NCBI GenBank assembly: GCA_021229015.1 | Contig: CM037788.1 | Location: 57,099,525 to 57,163,524, forward strand | Source: Solen grandis | Lineage: Eukaryota > Mollusca > Bivalvia > Adapedonta > Solenidae | Direction of reading: 5' to 3' | Length of the DNA stretch: 64,000 nucleotides | Shown here: positions 22,987-34,624 of the stretch, piece by piece | Numbering within the stretch: the first letter of the stretch is position 1 | Layout: each line of letters starts with the position of its first letter | Position numbers and translations under genes: made by a program | Notes under the pieces: model-generated | The model's database searches: none | What the model saw: only the letters and a program-made list of their open reading frames with translations | Told to the model about the DNA's origin: nothing

Positions 22987-23172
22987 GAGGTACGTTGCAC
23001 ACTCAAATAGTTTCAATGTGTTTTGTAGTCTGGTTCCCAGTTTCAATGTGTTTTGTAGTCTGGTTCCCTGTTGTCCTCAAGATTACAGATAACATAGTGC
23101 AAGGGGAAGATACGCCAGTCAAGAACCAGGCTACAAAACACATTGGAACTATTTGTGTGTGCAACTTGCCTC
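22987..23172. mobile_element. Foldback element with about 50 bp arms
   Basis: The left arm (22987..23036) and right arm (23123..23172) are inverted repeats with a few mismatches, each containing CAATGTGTTTTGTAG[T/C]CTGG on one strand. A 30 bp segment of the left arm is tandemly duplicated (23009..23038 and 23039..23068). No clear target duplication was found. Confidence 0.8.
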
Positions 23173-23762
23173 TGGTCTATCCGGGTCTGCTCTGTTTGTC
23201 AATGTGTTAAAATGAATCTATATGAGATAATAGGTTAGATAAATACTTTGTGTTTTTCCAATCGGTATCTCAGTAAGTAAACTATTATATATAAACTGAA
23301 TTGGAAAAAATTCTTTCATGTCAAGTCACTGACACTTTTTAGCGAAAATAAGATAAAATAAAAAAACAAAAGAAGCCATAGTTCCTTGTCTACTTATAAA
23401 ATGAAGGAAAGTCTGAAAGGCTTAAAAAATCGGAGATTTTTATATTGACACATAAAGCGACAGTTTCTGGATGTACAGAAAAGTCTGGTCTTGTTATTTT
23501 GACACGTTATATCAGATAGGCAGAAAGGGAGCAGGTGCTCTTTGTCTGAGTACCGCAACATTATTCTTTAGCGACGCTTCAAACATGTTTAATTTTTTCA
23601 ATTAGAATGCATATATGGCTTTCTAATTGGGAATTGGAATAAAATAGAACACATGTAATTCATAATAAATGAGATTTTAATATGAACAGAAGCCTGTCTT
23701 GATACCACATCACAATAACATGATTGAGTCCAAAAATGTAAGTTTTCAAAATACACAACAGT

Positions 23763-24065
23763 GTTCTTGGAACACACGTGTCACCTCCTAAAGTGTGACG
23801 GAAAAAGTGTGACAGACGGACAGAGGTGCAGCCGAAATGGAGTGAAAGGCCATATTTTTTTTGTTCTTTACTTTTGTTTTTTAAGAGGCCATGACCCCTT
23901 TTTCTATTCTTACAGAATGAAATCTATAGTTCTCTTTTGTTCTGTTTACTGTTAGATGGCTGCTTACTCCAATCTCGTGGCATGGACATATGGACAGACG
24001 GACGGACTAACAACAGAGAAGTGATCCCGATGTGTTACCTCTGCTTACAACAGGTGACACAAAAT
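23763..24065 (+). repeat. Dispersed repeat with GGACAGACGG-type motif
   Basis: Shares TTGGAACACACGTGTCACCT, GTGTGACAGACGGACAGA and AACAGAGAAGTGATCCCGAT with 62025..62165, where these pieces are closer together. Here they are separated by about 150 bp of other sequence. Confidence 0.6.
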
Positions 24066-24560
24066 GATATTTCATATTTCATTTTCACTCCCTCCACTGT
24101 ATTTGAAGCTGTCAAAGAAATAAGCTTCTAGTTTAACCAGAAAATTCAGGTGCCAGCATTGAGTTGTGAAAAATATATGAAAAAAAAAATTATTCTGTAA
24201 CTTAAGGATTAAAATAAATCATGAATTAGATGTTTTGATATACGCAATTTATCAATGACCCAATGCTGAAATTCGATACTGTGTGATGTTAAACTGAATT
24301 TCAAATCATTTATTTAAATTTTTGATAAAAATGAAATAAATGAAAAGTTTATTTTTTACTGTAAAACAAAACATTCAATATAAAGGACCTTGATATATCA
24401 TTTTAATTCATGCTGGTGAGTGAAAGACTGAGATATAATGATGTAAAAGATTGTATCATACATCATAAATGAGAATATGTTATCATTTTCATGCTGAGAG
24501 TTGATTCACTTTTATTTTTATAAAAGTAAGATCAAGCTTAAAACATCAATACAACAAAAT

Positions 24561-24661
24561 CTGTGAACAAAGGCCACGCAAGTGACTTGATCCAATAGAG
24601 GTAGCTGTTATTCAGAGGTTAAATTCTCTACAAAAATTAAGTTACTGACCTTTGTTCACAG
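24561..24661. repeat. Short inverted repeat pair
   Basis: CTGTGAACAAAGG (24562..24574) and its perfect reverse complement (24649..24661) bracket about 74 bp. It may be a very small foldback element. Confidence 0.5.
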
Positions 24662-24680
24662 GTTGGCTGTTATGTATAAT

Positions 24681-24902
24681 AAAAAAAAGCTACTTGTTTC
24701 CACTAACCCGGCCGACCCTATTTTTTTTAAACGACCCTAGACTTTTTTCATAGCGTACAGGCTATTACTGTTGGAAAATGCTGTTTTTCGTCAATTTTTC
24801 TAAAAAATAAGGTAAAAATGGAAAAAGTTAAAAAAAAAAAGTTTAGCCAACCTACCAACCCTATTTTTTCAGAGATCTTAGTGGAAACAAACAACTTTTT
24901 TC
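24681..24902. mobile_element. MITE-like element with TTGTTTCCACTAA termini
   Basis: The left end AAAAAAAGCTACTTGTTTCC and the inverted right end match over about 24 bp with three mismatches. Inward, both sides carry an (A/G)ACCCTATTTTTT-type segment in inverted orientation, so the element is partly palindromic. Confidence 0.65.
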
Positions 24903-24954
24903 ACCTTATTAGTTTAAACTTATTTTAGGTTGATTGAGAAATAAGTTCTTACAA

Positions 24955-25080
24955 TATAAACTAATCCCTCTCAACTGTTCTTAGGTTGGACCAGTACTTT
25001 GGTCATGAGAAACTGTTGCCTCTAATAGGATTCTAACCTTTAATCTGCCGGTCCACAGTTGGGTAATTTTGTTCCCAAGT
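24955..25080 (-). mobile_element. SINE-B copy, diverged
   Basis: The minus strand contains ACCAAAGTACTGGTCCAACC, AAGAACAGTTGAGAGGGA and a box B-like GGTTAGAATCC upstream. Confidence 0.6.
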
Positions 25081-25387
25081 GACCATACTAATCTTCAGAG
25101 ATAATGGCTGTCTGACTTCAAAATCTTATTGCATGATCTTAACCCTTTATCTTCTTAATATTCATGTACATATTTTTGAGTTAATGAATATTAAATACTT
25201 AATTTTAAAGCTGTATAAGGAACAATGGATTTTTCTTTGTCATTCAGAAATTGTATAATCTGAAATAAAATATCATATAAGAAAACAGAGCAGGTCTGCT
25301 TCGTATGCCAATGCATAAATGTGTCTATATGGAGGCATAATAGATTCAGACTTTAATCTAGGGAATTTAAAGACATCTAAAGATGTC

Positions 25388-25500
25388 TAACAAATTACAG
25401 ATGGAGGAAGAAACCCAACTACACAGAAGCACCTGGGTAGCTTGTGCCATCGACCTATGGCAAACCAACTTACAGAGGCTAGATGGGTGTTCCACCGCAC
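25388..25500 (-). mobile_element. SINE-C fragment, diverged
   Basis: AATTACAGATGGAGGAAGAA, ACCTGGGTAG and ATCGACCTA correspond to the central part of the SINE-C copies at 34327 and 37863. Ends are missing. Confidence 0.55.
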
Positions 25501-27549
25501 ACTTGTGTCATCTGCATTCCAGCAGTTGACAGAGAAAGGGTGAGTATTAAATGATCAAAATTTAATCAATTTTGGCTCTACCAATGGGAAAGTTATCACA
25601 TTAGATACTAACACCCATGGTCACAATTACGCCTATGCATTGCACTTTAAATTATCACCTCATACGATATCCATGATCCTAATTTGGAATGAATCCATCA
25701 TTTAGTATTGAAATTAATTTTGCTCCAGATTTCTTTTAAACAAAATAAATTACGGGATATAATTAAAGAATTAGATGGCCATCTAGAGCTACAGTTCTTG
25801 TGCACTGCATGCACTTCTACACCTCATAAGGTATGCATATTCCAAGTTTGAAGTGAATCCATGCAAAAGTCTGGACAAGAAAGACAACATCAAAGGATCC
25901 CTATGTGTCCGCCATGCTATACAGGTAACACAAAAATCTGAATTACTTTGCTGGGACTCAAACCCACGGCCATGAGAGGCTGTGCAGTATAACCCCTACA
26001 TCATACACTGAATGGTCATATTTTAATGCATTTCTTTCTTCCTGTCCGTTGATTCTGCAGAAAACTTCAGACAAATTACATACCAGTACATTTTATACGC
26101 AGAAACTGCAATTGAAATGTTATTTAACAAGAGAAGATCTGGGCTAAATTCTCCAAAATTCACTGATTTAATTCAAAAGTGAACAATGGAAGCCTACCAT
26201 AAGTTTATATCAAATGCTTACCCTGAGACACAAATTGTATTATTACTCAGACAAAGTTGTTCCTAGTGGTTTCAAAATGCCCTTTTGTGTGGAAAATTGA
26301 GCGCTAACCTCCAGGCAATTAAATAAATATAATAGATGTAGACATCTGAAACATCTCACAAACGAGCATTCACTAAGATCCAGATATTTAAAAAAAAATG
26401 ATAAAAAAATAATGACAGGGAAAGAAAAAAATACTCTAATTTATCACAACAGACATCTTGCGCAATACTATTCTGCTTCTGCCGTGTGTGTCAGCCTTAG
26501 TGGAAGATAATGCTGATGAGGGAAACCAGACGTAAATTGTATGCGAATTTGCATAGCCAGATAGTCTGGTTCCCATCACAGCCCAAACTTGGACAAACAA
26601 GATTGCTGTGCCTTGGAGTGAGAGGATCCAGACCGCCATTTGAAAATTAAATCATGCTTGTATAAGGTACTTGTCCCAATCTATATTTGTAAATAGGATG
26701 AAAAGAGTTCCAGACCAGGGACATGTTTCCACGGTTACAGTCAGGTGATCCTGGACTGTTCCCTGTTAAATTTTTCTGGCATCGACTGGTCCAGGACTGC
26801 TCTGTATTAAAACTATCGCAGTAAATTCTGATCTAGCGATGAGTTCTGACTCTCTCTCTCTGAGGGGTGAAATAGTCAGACTGGACTAGTGACAGTTTTT
26901 GCAGATCTGTAAATATGTATGAGCAGCAGACACAGTCTTTTAATGTAATAGAAAGGGAACCAGTCATTCAATATAAAAGATGCCAAACCAGTCAAGACAA
27001 TTGTGATTTTAATGATGTCTATACGTCAAAATTTTCTCCGACGGTTTTGAGGAAAAGATTATGTCTAGAGCAGTGACAGACTATAAAGGAAAGATGTATT
27101 TTTCGCAGAAAAATATGTGAAAAATCACCATTTGCTGAATTTGTGTCTATGTAATAGCTCAAGATAAATAAAAAAATATTAAAAAAATGTAATATTTCTA
27201 TGGAAAGATTTATATGTCTATAGAACCAAATTTATATAAATCTCTATATATTTCATTGTCTTTTTATAGAATCCAAATACACGCAGAATACATTCAGTGA
27301 TGACATATTCCTATCCTAAACAAACCTTTTATTTCCTTTCCAGAACAATTTATCAGCATATTACCTTCAAAGACCTTCATTGAAAAGACCTATATGACAT
27401 GTGTGGAACTCAGGTCATCTGTTGAGTAACTCAGGTACATGTATTACACTAGGCATAACTTTTCAGTATCATCTAGAAAAGGGACCTTCTAGTACAGGGT
27501 GCTGTAGACAGAGGTAGTATATATGACTGAGGGTCCTAAGGTTGTGCCG
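25501..27549. other. Non-coding, mostly unique
   Basis: No gene is supported. A tRNA-like phrase (GGGACTCAAACCCACGGCC) near 25960 may be a SINE head remnant. A short inverted repeat (GAAACCAGAC and GTCTGGTTCCC) flanks about 35 bp near 26522..26569. The rest is AT-rich. Confidence 0.5.
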
Positions 27550-27921
27550 AGATCAAAGTTGTGCATGGATTATAGTTGTGTATGGATTAAAGTTTAGCAT
27601 GGATTAAAGTTGAGCATGGATCAAAGTTGTGCATGGATTAAAGTTTTGCATGGATTAAAGTTGAGGATGGATTAAAGTTGTACATGGATTAAAGTTGTGC
27701 TTGGATTAAAGTTGAGCATTGTGCATGGATTAAAAATTGTGCATGGATTAAAGTTGAGCATGGACTAAAGTTGTACATGGATTAAAGTTGTGCTTGGATT
27801 AAAGTTTTGTATGGATTAATGTTGAGCATGGATAAAAGTTGAGCATAGATTAAAGTTGTACATTAATTAAAATTGGCATAGATTAAAGTTGTGCATGGAT
27901 TACAGTTGTGCCTGGATTAAA
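27550..27921. repeat. 17 bp minisatellite, about 20 copies
   Basis: Unit TGGATTAAAGTTGTGCA, with variants GAGCA, TTGCA and TACA at the end. Some units are partial. Confidence 0.95.
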
Positions 27922-28023
27922 ATGCCACTGGGTGCAAGAATGCCTCACTATAGTGTATATAACAATATACAAACATAACTTTATAATTACTATGTTATAT
28001 ATTAATATATGAGTCTTTGTATT

Positions 28024-28286
28024 TTAACACCTTTCCCTCATAGAGGACACCATGAAAAGACCTTTGCGAACAGCATAAAACCAGATCAGCCTGCGAGTAA
28101 CTCGCAGGCTGATCAGGTTACTTGCAGGCTGATCAGGTTTTATGCTGTTCGCTGCTCCTCAGTGGTCTGGAAATGAGTATTTTGTAATTAAATTTGGTAA
28201 GGTGTAACTGTGGTTTTCTGCAGATCAGGCTTTATGTGATACCTATTGAGGGCGTCAAAATGAGTCTATATGAGGGAAAGGGTTAA
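28024..28286 (+). mobile_element. palMITE copy 7, hairpin arm duplicated
   Basis: TTAA on both sides, 263 bp. About 21 bp of the 3' hairpin arm (CTCGCAGGCTGATCAGGTTA-type) is tandemly duplicated, giving an asymmetric hairpin. Confidence 0.95.
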
Positions 28287-28371
28287 GGTCAGCTTGAGAT
28301 GAATCCTAGACCCCTTCTGTACCTATTACAGATTACCAATATGGGGACCTTTAAAATAATGACATCATGGC

Positions 28372-28470
28372 CATCCTGGGTGCAAAGAACTTTTCCAATC
28401 CAGGAACTGTCAGGAAGGACAAGGATAAAGTATGTCAATTTGTTTCCTAATCAGTGTAATAAAAAAAATG
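28372..28470 (+). mobile_element. SINE-B 3' part
   Basis: Contains CCTGGGTGCAAAGAACTTTT, CCAATCCAGGAACTGTCAGG and TTGTTTCCTAATCAGTG, aligning with 7030..7110. Confidence 0.6.
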
Positions 28471-30312
28471 TTTGAAACACCTTCTAGATGAGAAGGAAAC
28501 ATTGTATAACCTGTTAAGCCTGAAAACTTCTTTCAGTCTGATCTGGATTGTTGTGGTTCAAACATTTTGCAAAATGGTTAATCAGAATGACAATAGATAA
28601 AAATTAGGACTACCAGGACTGGAAGTTGTCGGTTCTTGTGCCTATATTCAATTGCAAAAGTGATAACCGAATCTGTTATGCTTAAGACACCATGTGAAAA
28701 TCATCTGCAGTCTGTGTGTGTGTCCCAGAAAAAGACGAGAATTTTTAAGTGGAATGTCTGCATTGTTAAGAGATCCTTGATGTTGTTTTGGAGTTATCTG
28801 TTCCTGAAACATAGCAGTGACTTGCTAATTACAGCAGGAGGAGGACCACCAGTAAAACCGTCCTACAAGTCTAACAGATGGCTTCTATACATGGAAAAAT
28901 CTGAGGGTCCAGACCTCAAGGACTGGTCAGGTTTAAAGTCCCAGTTTCTTATAGTTGTTGGAAATAAATCCGAATGCACCTACAATGTATATGCCTCTGT
29001 GTGAATTTCATTCCCGAAAGACTTTGAGAAATGCCTAATTTACAGAAAAGATTCTATTAGAAAAATTACAAGTTGTGGCTGTCTTGTTCTATATTTAGGA
29101 TTTACATACAAGAATTTTTTTCAGAAGTCCATGGATTTTCTTCATATGTCCTCTACTATGGTATATCAAGATTTATTCAATTTATAGCAAAAGTCCATGA
29201 ACATCTGAAGCAGTGTGTTTCAGAACACGCTCTGCCCGTTTTTCTCACTATATTGCCCTGTCTGAACAACTAAGGATTCTGCGGGATTTCCCGTATTCTT
29301 TCATTAAATATTTCGTTATGTGGGCTTCATTAAACATTAAGAGATTAATCAAGCATCATTTGAGGTTTGCTAATTTCGAAATTTTGAAAAACATGTTTTT
29401 CCCTTTCTAAGCCAAAATGCACTGGAGCTTTTTTCTATCCATTATGGGAAAGGGACACTAGCCCATTTGGGAAAAAAAATATTTACATTTTTCACTTAGA
29501 CGGGAACTTTTAAGAAGCAGAAAAGAAACTTAATATCATGTATGGGTAACATATTGTTAAAAGATACATTTTCTATCAGAAACAGAATTTAATATCAAAC
29601 AAACAAAAATTATAACTCTTCAAAAAATAATAAAACAAAAAACTAAAAAAATTGCCAATTGGGTAAATATGACCCACTTCCAGTTAGAAATTTTTTAATG
29701 GGATTTTTTAATGGGGCCTAAATTCAAAACAAATAAATAGGCAGAAAATCTCTGACAAGGAATAGCTTTAAAAAAGAAAAAAAAATACGAAAGTTGAAGG
29801 AAGAAAAAGTGTTTAATATGATACATCATAATAATGCTGGCAAATTTTAAATTGTCTGTGATTTTAAAATAATGCTAGGAAATGTTTTTGTCGCTGAATT
29901 TAGGAGATGTAATATATTAAGCAGTTAAAAAAAGAAAGGGACAAAAAAGTAAGAAAAGAAAAGTCCATCTATAGGTTTTGATCTCAGGGTCCTAGTTTAG
30001 CAGACAAATTACTGACCAACTTCACCACAGCTGTATCTATAAATAACTTATGTACGAGTTTTAAGGGACTACCAAGGTAACTATGACTTTTCTAAAGACT
30101 CAACTGTTTACCTTTTCAATTGGATGGTTTTTATGGTTGAATTTTTTAACTGGATGGTTCTATGTTTAAATAGGTGGATTAAATTGTTATCTGCCAATTA
30201 ACAATCATGCAGAAAGTTCTGCATCCTGAACCTCTCATTTAACGATCAAATGTCCTAAAATAATTTATTCAAACCAATGAAACAGGTGTTTTTTTTCCAA
30301 ACTCTTCAGTTA
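28471..30312. other. Non-coding, no recognised repeats
   Basis: The longest frame is the 122-codon plus frame at 28636..29004. It has no recognised domain, and no splice signals or repeat relation were found. A/T homopolymer-rich tracts occur near 29600..29800. Confidence 0.45.
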
Positions 30313-30554
30313 TTAACCCTTTCCCTCATATAGACTGATTTTGACGCACTCAATAGGTACCACATAAAGCCTGATCTGCAGAAAACCACAGTTAAACCTT
30401 ACCAAATTTAATTACAAAATCCTCATTTCCAGACCACTGAGGAGCAGCGAACAGCATAAAACCTGATCAGCCTGTGAGTTACTCGCAGGCTGATCTGGTT
30501 TTATGCTGTTCGCATAGGTCTTTTCATGGTGTCCTCTATGAGGGAAAGGGTTAA
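30313..30554 (-). mobile_element. palMITE copy 8, full length
   Basis: TTAA on both sides, 242 bp. The hairpin has one substitution in the inner stem (CCTGTGAG), otherwise intact. Confidence 0.95.
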
Positions 30555-31016
30555 CAAAGATTAGAATGGCCAAGAAATAAGTCTAATTCCAATTTATACA
30601 GTTTACACAGAAAAAATATTTAATGTTTTGTATCAACTTTGAACTGTATCAGTTGATTAATTAATAAACTGTCCACTGATCATGATATGTGTCAATATAA
30701 TTCCATATGTATTTGTATTGAGAATATAACCTATGGTTGAGTACACACTCAATTCTAAAGCTAAATAAACATTCCATTGATATACATAAACTCTTGTCAA
30801 AACATTTCCTATAAAGGACTCCGTGAAATATAGAAAACAGCAAAATATGGATTTCTGCTGTCTATCTTGTTACACCTGCAATATATCTGTATGTATCTTG
30901 TAATGAGAGAGATCAAGAAAGTTTTTGTCAACAGTTATTTTTATAACTTTTTGCTTTACACTAACCCTGTACTTCATATTGACTCATTTTTACCCTAATA
31001 TCATGACCAAATTCAT

Positions 31017-31780
31017 ACAAGGACCTCCCCAACAGAAGGACCACATTTACATTATATGACGACCACTTGCATCAGCATCAGAACCATTTATATCTAAATT
31101 AAGACCACCTCAGTATAGGGACTACCTCAGTAAAGGGACCATCTCAACATAGGGACCACCTCAGTATAGGGACTACCGGTAACTCAGTAAAGGGACAACC
31201 TTAATATAGGGAAAACTTCAGTATAGGGACCACCTCAGTATAGGGACTATCTCAGTATAGGGACCTCCTCAGTATAGGGTCCACCTCAGTATAGGGACAA
31301 CCTCAATTCAGGGACCACTTCAGTATAGGGACCACCTCAATATAGGGGCCACCCCAATATAGTGACCACCTCAGTATAGGGACCACCTCAATATAGGGAC
31401 CACCTCAATATAGGGACCACCTCAATATAGGGACCAACTCAATATAGGGACCACCTCAATATAGGGACCACCTTGATATAAGGACCATCTCAATATTTAG
31501 ACTACTTTAACATTATATCAGGACCACTTACATCAGCATTATAACCAATAACATTAGGGTAAAGTCCCTGTTAAGTTTCCGCTCCATTTCAGACCTCATG
31601 GCCTTTCACGGAGATAACCATGGTTTCCTAATGTTTCATCAGGGTACCTTGGTTATCTTGGTAGAAGTTCAGTGGTCCAAGACATAGCGGAACCATTACA
31701 GGGACTCTACCTTAATATTAGGACCACATCAATATGGGGACCACCTTGACATTAGGACCATCGCAGTAGTAGGACCACAA
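31017..31780. repeat. 17 bp minisatellite (GGGACCACCTC), split by a MITE
   Basis: Unit AATATAGGGACCACCTC, about 27 copies in 31017..31553. It resumes for about 60 bp at 31716..31780 after the 162 bp MITE. The central units (31370..31470) are nearly identical; the edges are diverged. Confidence 0.93.
31554..31715 (-). mobile_element. TTAA-MITE-2 copy, inside a minisatellite
   Basis: 162 bp, termini TTAGGGTAAAGTCCCTGT and, inverted, TTAAGGTAGAGTCCCTGTAA. The left TTAA is mutated to TTAG. It is opposite in orientation to the copy at 47103..47264 and the same length. Confidence 0.9.
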
Positions 31781-32092
31781 ACACTTAAACATTTCCGCCA
31801 GATTTTTAATCCGAATAATCAATATTTCAAAGATAAACAGCCCAGTCCCTATCTCCAGTTTAACAAGGTTTGACAGTAGGTTACTCAGTTTAACAATTTT
31901 TAGAAAATGAATCTTACACATAAATTTTTACTTCCACAACCATCCAAATGAACTCTACCTCATGCATATTCCTGTCCAAATCTATGACTTGATGAATGTT
32001 AATGTACTGAAGTTTAAATAAAATATGAAACAATGGAAATTTTCTTTACCCTGCAGACAGTGTAGAAGATGAGTTAGAATACTGTATGAGCT

Positions 32093-32135
32093 AACAGAGA
32101 AGACCCTGATCAGACAGCTCCTGGAGGGATCTAGG
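32093..32135 (+). repeat. Short recurring segment ACCCTGATCAGACAGCT
   Basis: AACAGAGAAGACCCTGATCA then GACAGCTCCTGG. The same core occurs at about 22957 and 36199, in both cases directly against a damaged palMITE end. Confidence 0.6.
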
Positions 32136-32181
32136 TATACAGTGTACATGTCAAACCTTGTCTATATGGGATATAAGGATT

Positions 32182-32313
32182 TGACATGAATTGTATTTAT
32201 GTCAAATTTTACTAAATGAGTTCATGAAAATGTTATCAAGTGAGCCTCTGGCAACTTTATAACATTTTCATGAATGAGTTGTGTTAATTTGATTTGAATG
32301 ACAATTCATGTCA
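32182..32313. mobile_element. Foldback element, about 132 bp
   Basis: Starts TGACATGAATTGT and ends in its inverted form ACAATTCATGTCA. Inner arms TTCATGAAAATGTTAT and ATAACATTTTCATGAA are perfect inverted repeats, with a loop of roughly 20 bases. The arms differ by small indels. Confidence 0.85.
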
Positions 32314-32689
32314 GATTCTTTATGATCATATCAGATCATATGACCTACACTAACACAGTAAATCATGATTATAACAATGAACAAAAAAAACAATCATATA
32401 TGTATGAACGGACTGTGATCAAAGTTAGATGTATCAAACACATTTAATCCAGCTGTTCAAGTTTAACACTTTATGCGTTTATATAGAACACAATGTCATG
32501 CGTGTGATGCCGAGTTATGTAAGTCGGTCTAAAAGTTATATGTAACATGTTAAATATAAGAAAATATATGATGGTTATATGAAACCGGAAATGGCTGTGT
32601 AAGCATAATGTCACATGATAAAAAAGGTTCATAAATGAACAGAACAAAATGTAACTTTTCATTTATATGGCTGAATTAAAATAGGGATA

Positions 32690-32940
32690 GAGGGAACAGT
32701 TAGAGAGCTGGTAATTGCAAAATATGCCCGTTGTGCAAATTAATTAATCTATTCATGGGTCAGTACTTTGGAGTTTCAGAGACTTTTTGACTGGTTATCA
32801 AATTTGGCTATTGGCCATGATATTGTGGCAATACACAGTGTGATCAAATTTGGTAAAGATCAGTTCATGTTTGTCAGGAGTTAGAGAGCAGACAACCTAA
32901 GTGGACACCGCCCTGTTGCAAAATGCAGGTGAATACATAA
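32690..32940 (+). repeat. Single unit of the AAGTTTGGTAAAGATCAG repeat family
   Basis: Shares TCATGGGTCAGTACTTTGGA, ATCAAATTTGGTAAAGATCA, GTTCATGTTTG and TTAGAGAGCAGAC with the tandem block at 36961..37420, followed by AGTGGACACCGCCC. Confidence 0.7.
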
Positions 32941-33082
32941 TAGGGGGTATATAATAAAAAAAAAATGTTGTTTGTTCAATGTAAATAATTATGACTAATT
33001 TTCTATATTTTCTATTAATAAAACATGTCAATTCAGATTATTTCTCATTTCTATACCTAGCACCTGTGTCATCTTCTCTAGA

Positions 33083-33324
33083 TTAACCCTTTCCCTCATA
33101 GAGGACACCATGAAAAGACCTATGCGAACAGCATAAAACCAGATCAGCCTGCGAGTAACTCGCAGGCTGATCAGGTTTTATGCTGTTCGCTGCTCCTCAG
33201 TGGTCTGGAAATGAGGACTTTATAATTAAATTTGGTAAGGTTTAACTGTGGTTTTCTGTAGATCAGGCTTTATGTGATACCTATTGAGTGCGTCAAAATG
33301 AGTCTATATGAGGGAAAGGGTTAA
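33083..33324 (+). mobile_element. palMITE copy 9, full length (reference copy)
   Basis: TTAA on both sides, 242 bp. The 67-base hairpin spans 33124..33190: arms of 32 bases (GCGAACAGC... and ...GCTGTTCGC), loop TAA, one A.A mismatch in ACCAGATC/GATCAGGT. Confidence 0.97.
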
Positions 33325-34247
33325 AGTATAAAAAAAAAAATCTTCAAAGAAATGCTCCAAATCAGATGCTGACCAAACCAGTCTGTGATTTAATTAATGA
33401 TCAAATGTAACATGATGGAAAACACAGCCACACTAGACTCATTCATAACAGTAACTCTTATAGGCTTTCATAAACCTGATCAAGATCACATCCTTTCAAT
33501 ATCAACCTCAAAAAGATTGTGAAAAAGTTTGCAAATAACGAGAGAAAATTTCCCAACTTCGATATTCACACCAGATGGATCAGTTCTCAGGAGAATACGT
33601 ACTACAGCAAAGTCTCATCCAGAAACAAAAGTTTTTCTTCATTAAAATCATTCCACAAATGGATGAAAAATCTGGCACAGAATTTATTTTTCAGGAGAGG
33701 ATGCTTTTAGCTTGACATTCAGTGTCACCCCACAACAGCCATGAAAGCTGTTACGAAAGTTAAAAGGTATTATTTTTGCCATCTATCATCTGCAGACTTG
33801 ACATTTTTTCTTTCTATAAAAGGTGAGGATTACTGGTTTTTATCTTGTTCAATCAGCAGCACTATCTTTATAAAAAGCCTTTTTGTCTCCCTGTATCAAA
33901 CACCATTATTCATTTTGACAATATTTTTAGAACGGCAGATAATGTAAATTAAATTTAGCATTTTTAGATAAACTTGAAAGTTTCAAATGCACTAAAATAA
34001 AAGTTCATGTAATGTCCTAATATTCCAATTCCAATTCCGATTTTTGTTTCAATATTTTATTAATTTCTTATTTTCTTTACATGATAGGCAAATAATTGGA
34101 CAGTTACAAATCCACCAACAATACTTAGCACTTAGGAATGCATTTCTACTGAACTTGAGTATATAAGTATTACTTAGCATTCAGTACTGTCAGTGAAATT
34201 TAAGCCAGGAACTTTGAGATGTAGGCTAATTTTCAGACTGATCATGT
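33325..34247. other. Non-coding, nothing recognised
   Basis: Frames at 33519 and 33741 (63 and 68 codons) carry no recognised motif. No repeats shared with the rest of the window were seen. Confidence 0.45.
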
Positions 34248-34624
34248 TTATACTGTATGATACTCCTCAGTTTGTCCTTGACACTGGGAAGGCACAACGT
34301 ACAATCTGCTCAGATATTGCTTTCAGTTGGTTGTTGGTGTTGTTGTTGTATTTGGGTTTACCGTCGCTGCGATAGTATTTCAATCACATAGCGACGTCCA
34401 ACTAATTACAGGTGGAGGAAGACACCGAGTACACAGAGGTACCCGGGTAGAACCACCGACCTACCACATTAAAGCCAGCTGGAAGGCTTCCTCACATGAA
34501 AAATCCGAAGTCCCTATCGGGATTCGAACCCACAGCAGTGAGGGGTTATACTGTATGATACTCCTCAGTATGTCATTGATATTGGGAGGGCACAACGTAC
34601 AATCTGCTCAGATATAACTTTCAG
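34248..34624. repeat. About 78 bp direct repeat flanking a SINE
   Basis: 34248..34325 and 34547..34624 are alike, each with TATACTGTATGATACTCCTC and GGCACAACGTACAATCTGCT. The SINE-C copy sits exactly between the two copies. Confidence 0.85.
34327..34545 (-). mobile_element. SINE-C, tRNA-derived
   Basis: The minus strand begins near box B-like GGGTTCGAATCCCG (about 34530). The centre contains TCTACCCGGGTACCTCTGTG and CTTCCTCCACCTGTAATTAG, and the 3' tail GACGTCGCTATGTGATTGAA then ATACTATCGCAGCGACGG. The tRNA box A part is missing at the right end. Confidence 0.8.

Noticed and set aside
28636..29004. 122-codon plus frame
   Set aside because: No motif, no splice signals, no convincing start context. 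Length is within chance in 64 kb of six-frame sequence.
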